From: JAXJSP01 sp036310005
GTDB lineage: Bacteria > Bacillota > Clostridia > Oscillospirales > Acutalibacteraceae
DNA length: 25,404 nt
Assembly: GCA_036310005.1 (NCBI GenBank)
Contig: JAXJSP010000026.1
Location: 1 to 25,404 of the forward strand
Reading direction: 5' to 3'
Shown here: piece by piece, positions 22,751 to 25,404 of the stretch
Layout: the number at the start of each line of letters is the position of its first letter
How positions within the stretch are numbered: the stretch's first letter is position 1
Program-made: the position numbers and the translations under genes
The notes under the pieces: model-generated
Database searches by the model: none
What the model saw: only the letters and a program-made list of their open reading frames with translations
What the model was told of the DNA's origin: nothing

Positions 22751-23644
22751 TTAACCTCTATTCAAATTACTAATAATCATGTTGTTCAATCTATTTCGAT
22801 TCCCGTCCCCTACAAAGCTGTTATGCGGAGTTATAATCACATTGTTCATATTCCAAAGCGGACTGTTCAAAGGCAACGGTTCTTCTTCAAATACGTCTAA
22901 AACCGCTCCGCCGATTTTTGGCAAACTTTCAATTAAAGCCACAGTATCAATAACCGCTCCCCGTGAAATGTTTACCAGCACCGCATTCTTTCTTAACCTT
23001 TTTAACCTTTTATCATTGAATAAATGGTATGTCTCATCGGTTAAAGGAAGTGTCAACACAACAATATCCGCATCGCTTATAGCGTTATCAAGCAAATCAA
23101 GTGTAACCATTTTATTGTAGTTTTTATCTTCTCTTGGGTACAAGTCAACCCCTAAAACATTGCAACCAAAAGCCGAAAAACGCTTTGCACATTCTGTTCC
23201 AACACTGCCACAACCCACAATTAAAACTGTTTTGCCATACAATTCAAGAAGTTCTCTGTGCTTTTCCCATTTGTTTTCGCTTTGATTTTTATTAAAAAAG
23301 CGACTTTGTTTATACAGTTGTAACACACCGCATATTGCAAACTCCGCCATTGGAATACTATATACACCACGGGCGTTGTGAATTTCTATTCCGTGTTCTT
23401 TTACGTAGTCCATATCAACGCGGTCAAATCCGGCAGATGTCAACTGAATGAATTTCAAGTTTGTAAAATTCTCGATAGGGTGGCTGAGAAAAATACCGTT
23501 CCCGATTATGCCTTCAACCCATTCGGTCTGACATGGTAACGGTGACTTTTCTTGCTGCATAAAAACTATATTATGACCAAGTTCGCGCAACATATTCAAT
23601 TCTTTTTCCGTACAAGCAAATGCGCCTGTCACTAATAAGTTCAT
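22751..23644 (-). CDS. D-2-hydroxyacid dehydrogenase
   Basis: A 297-residue NAD(P)-dependent dehydrogenase of the D-isomer-specific family. The coenzyme domain is KTVLIVGCGSVGTECAKRF (GxGxxG) at about residues 137-155, and an acidic residue follows the second strand (VLGVDLYPREDKN), which favours NAD. The catalytic triad is visible: Arg in LVNISRGAVIDT, Glu in VLDVFEEEPLP and His in IITPHNSFVG. It would reduce a 2-keto acid to a 2-hydroxy acid. It lies directly after the aldolase (TAA followed at once by ATG) and four bases before the AsnB-like gene, so these three are tightly coupled and probably act in one route. The chain is short (family usually 310-340) but all domains are present. Confidence 0.9.
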   Translation of the reverse strand: MNLLVTGAFACTEKELNMLRELGHNIVFMQQEKSPLPCQTEWVEGIIGNGIFLSHPIENFTNLKFIQLTSAGFDRVDMDYVKEHGIEIHNARGVYSIPMAEFAICGVLQLYKQSRFFNKNQSENKWEKHRELLELYGKTVLIVGCGSVGTECAKRFSAFGCNVLGVDLYPREDKNYNKMVTLDLLDNAISDADIVVLTLPLTDETYHLFNDKRLKRLRKNAVLVNISRGAVIDTVALIESLPKIGGAVLDVFEEEPLPLNSPLWNMNNVIITPHNSFVGDGNRNRLNNMIISNLNRG

Positions 23645-24517
23645 TTACTCGACCTCTCCGGATACAACTCTTTTAATAACTTCAGTCATTTCACTTTTAT
23701 TGTTTATAAAAAAGTCGCTATATTCTTTGTAGTCTGTATTAATCTTACGCATTTGTTTTTCACATTCGGCTTCAAATTCCCGAATATCCCGAATTCCGTT
23801 TGTGAATGCAGAACGGATAATGTTTATATCATCTGTTTTATTGCAATTACAAAAACTGCGGGAGAGTATGGCACAGGTTGAGCCGAGACGATAATGCTCT
23901 TTAATAATCATTTCAGCCGGAACCAGCCCTTTTCCAAGCGAGGCAATTCCGCCAAAACCATACGCAATATTCTTCTCACGGAATTTTGCGCACAAGCGCT
24001 CCACCGTACCGTCAATCAGCAGTTCAAACATAAACTTCATTCCGTATCCTAAACTCAAATCGTTTAGTCCGATATGGCATAAGTCAATTCCTTCAAGGCG
24101 CAACACTTCATCAACAAATTCCACCGCTTCGGGTGTTTCAAACAAAAGCATCGTTTTTGCTCTTTTATTAACAGCCAAAAGGAACCTTTTCGCCTCATCG
24201 ACCGTCTTAAAATAGGGGAGCATAAGGATATCGGCACCGTTTTTTATGGCAATATCAATTTCTTCTTCCGAAGAAATATATTTGTCGCTTGCATCGTGAA
24301 TGGGATTTATACGAACAAGCAATTCTGCTGTTGTTATAGCATCGGCAACACGCTTAACATCATCAAGGGTGTGTCGGGACTGCACAGTGTCCATACCGCC
24401 TTGCCTGTTTGCTTTACCGATATATTCAAGGTCAATAAATATTCTGTCTACTCCTGCCGTCTCAGCAATTTGCGCAATCTCCGGACGGTTTGTTATGTAC
24501 ATAAGTTTTAATGCCAT
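23645..24517 (-). CDS. HpcH/HpaI (citrate-lyase-like) aldolase
   Basis: A 290-residue TIM-barrel class II aldolase. Motifs: VDRIFIDLEYIGK (family has the 'D.E' strand here, with His replaced by Tyr), LLVRINPIHD with the conserved Arg, ADILMLPYFKT, TMLLFETPEAVEFVDEV with the metal-binding Glu, and IDLCHIGLNDLSLGYG with the metal-binding Asp. Such enzymes add or remove pyruvate (or an acetyl unit in CitE) to or from an aldehyde. The C-terminal tail after residue 230 is unusual and partly helical. The stop overlaps the sugar-transferase stop-start region, and its ATG overlaps the previous gene by one base (TAATG). Its position before a 2-hydroxyacid dehydrogenase suggests it makes a 2-keto acid for that enzyme. 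Confidence 0.85.
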   Translation of the reverse strand: MALKLMYITNRPEIAQIAETAGVDRIFIDLEYIGKANRQGGMDTVQSRHTLDDVKRVADAITTAELLVRINPIHDASDKYISSEEEIDIAIKNGADILMLPYFKTVDEAKRFLLAVNKRAKTMLLFETPEAVEFVDEVLRLEGIDLCHIGLNDLSLGYGMKFMFELLIDGTVERLCAKFREKNIAYGFGGIASLGKGLVPAEMIIKEHYRLGSTCAILSRSFCNCNKTDDINIIRSAFTNGIRDIREFEAECEKQMRKINTDYKEYSDFFINNKSEMTEVIKRVVSGEVE

Positions 24518-25158
24518 TATTTATTTACCGTCTCTTTCTCCTCAAGCGGCTCCTGAGCAATAACAGTAGCTCCCGTATTTTCATTATCGGAATTTGAAAG
24601 GACCTTAAAAACGGTAAGGAACAAAATCTTCACATCCAACCACAGCGATACATGCTCCACATACCATACATTTAATTCTATGCGATGATTCCACTCTACA
24701 CATTTTCGACCGTTGACTTGTGCCCAGCCGGTGATACCCGGACGTACATCAAACATTTTTAATTGTTCGTCGGTATAGTCCTCAATCGGCCAAGGGTGAT
24801 ATGTAAGCGGCGGGCGAGGTCCGATAAAACTCATATCTCCGAAAAGAATATTAAAAATTTGGGGTATTTCATCAAGACTTGTTTTGCGAAGTATATTGCC
24901 TACACGGGTAACGCGAGCATCTCCTTTGCCCGAATACACGCCGGTCCCTGTTTGTTCCGCGCCGACGCACATTGATCTGAATTTATAAATCTCATATACC
25001 TTGCCTTTGTATCCCAAACGTTTCTGCTTGAATATTACAGGGCCGGGTGAGTCAATTTTTATTGCTGCCGCAATAATGAGCATTGGTATAAAACAAATCA
25101 CTATTCCAAGCACAGATAACACTATATCAATTAAACGTTTTAAAAAATGTTTATACAT
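24517..25158 (-). CDS. Initiating sugar-phosphate transferase (PglC/EpsL/WcaJ family)
   Basis: This 213-residue phosphoglycosyltransferase transfers a sugar-1-phosphate to undecaprenyl phosphate and starts the lipid-linked repeat unit. It has one hydrophobic re-entrant helix near residues 9-35 (LIDIVLSVLGIVICFIPML) and the conserved soluble core KQKRLGYKGKVYEIYKFRSM, SLDEIPQIFNIL with the catalytic Asp-Glu, SFIGPRPP, and RPGITGWAQVNGR. The C-terminal 25 residues are an acidic tail outside the core. The frame also reads from a TTG at 25164, but the ATG at 25158 with GAGAGG six bases upstream is the better start. It is the first gene of the operon, about 200 nt after the promoter. Confidence 0.93.
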   Translation of the reverse strand: MYKHFLKRLIDIVLSVLGIVICFIPMLIIAAAIKIDSPGPVIFKQKRLGYKGKVYEIYKFRSMCVGAEQTGTGVYSGKGDARVTRVGNILRKTSLDEIPQIFNILFGDMSFIGPRPPLTYHPWPIEDYTDEQLKMFDVRPGITGWAQVNGRKCVEWNHRIELNVWYVEHVSLWLDVKILFLTVFKVLSNSDNENTGATVIAQEPLEEKETVNK

Positions 25159-25358
25159 ACTCAACCTCTCAACCCATCAAATTTTTATAATCAATCACTG
25201 TTTGTAACAGAATAAATATCAATAAATATCGATAACCATGCTTGTATCGGTTAAACTGAATACAAAACCTTGCCGATTATTGTTTTAAATCAAATAATCG
25301 ACAATCTTCGTCGTTTTGTGCAGTTTTAACATTTTTTATTTTTGGGCGCAATTCTCCA
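25159..25358 (-). promoter_or_regulatory. Long 5' leader with inverted repeats
   Basis: About 200 nt lie between the predicted start of transcription and the first gene, with no ORF of note. CGATTATT (25274-25281) and AATAATCG (25293-25300) form a perfect 8-bp stem; TAACC (25235-25239) and GGTTA (25251-25255) form a smaller one; AATAAATATC is tandemly repeated at 25213-25232. The stems lack T-runs, so they are not terminators. A leader of this kind could serve antitermination in such a long operon; this is inferred. Confidence 0.5.
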
Positions 25359-25364
25359 ATAGTA

Positions 25365-25393
25365 ATTTTAACATAAATCAAGCCCGATGTCAA
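25365..25393 (-). promoter_or_regulatory. Sigma-A-type promoter of the polysaccharide operon
   Basis: On the minus strand TTGACA (25388-25393) and TAAAAT (25365-25370) are exactly 17 bases apart, and the bases TGT directly before the -10 give an extended -10 element. Transcription would begin near 25358. It is the only consensus promoter seen ahead of the roughly 22-kb run of minus-strand genes. Confidence 0.8.
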
Positions 25394-25404
25394 AAAAATA
25401 ACCC

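Overview
The window looks like a piece of chromosome from a low-GC, spore-forming Clostridia-type Firmicute. The base composition is AT-rich, Shine-Dalgarno sites are strong GGAGG types, and the left edge carries the end of an alpha/beta-type small acid-soluble spore protein. No rRNA or tRNA gene was seen, and the species cannot be named from the sequence.

Left flank (1-1340): the spore-protein end faces a minus-strand group, and both share a 16-bp terminator. The group runs Phd-type antitoxin, ParE/RelE-type toxin, then a SWIM zinc-finger gene whose frame is broken only by one TGA at codon 14. A clear promoter (TTGACA, 17 bp, TAAAAT) drives the group.

Non-coding accessory block (1341-2960): about 1.4 kb holds no convincing gene. 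It contains three different short-repeat arrays: a roughly 25-bp family, a 37-bp family of paired CACCCCAT octamers, and an exact 36-bp family headed by GGTATCAT. It also has two orphan plus-strand terminators and ends at a 56-residue ORF with a perfect RBS that resembles accessory proteins of clostridial integrative elements. I read this as the remnant or control region of a mobile element, or as a terminator-ended repeat RNA.

Main locus (2966-25393, all minus strand): a surface-polysaccharide operon of about 22 kb. A consensus promoter at 25365-25393 is followed by a leader of about 200 nt with inverted repeats. The gene order is: PglC/EpsL-type initiating sugar transferase; HpcH/HpaI-type aldolase; D-2-hydroxyacid dehydrogenase; asparagine-synthetase-like enzyme without the glutaminase cysteine; GT4; two GT2 enzymes; two more GT-B enzymes; EpsG-type polymerase; another GT-B; hexapeptide acetyltransferase; GT-A enzyme; Wzx flippase; CapE; a zinc-ribbon AbiH protein; CapG; a 63-residue unknown; CapF; and a PF14907-type nucleotidyltransferase-like protein. 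The distal end holds a truncated AbiH and a fragment of a second PF14907 gene, then a terminator. Many genes overlap or abut, which indicates one transcription unit.

How it fits together: CapE, CapG and CapF would make UDP-N-acetyl-L-fucosamine. The sugar transferase primes undecaprenyl phosphate, seven glycosyltransferases extend the repeat unit, the acetyltransferase decorates it, Wzx exports it and the EpsG-like protein polymerises it. Aldolase, dehydrogenase and AsnB-like enzyme could make and attach a 2-hydroxy-acid substituent; this is inference. The most unusual points are an intact AbiH-family (phage-defence) gene inside the FucNAc trio, a second truncated AbiH at the operon end, the aldolase/dehydrogenase/AsnB-like module, and the three repeat arrays.
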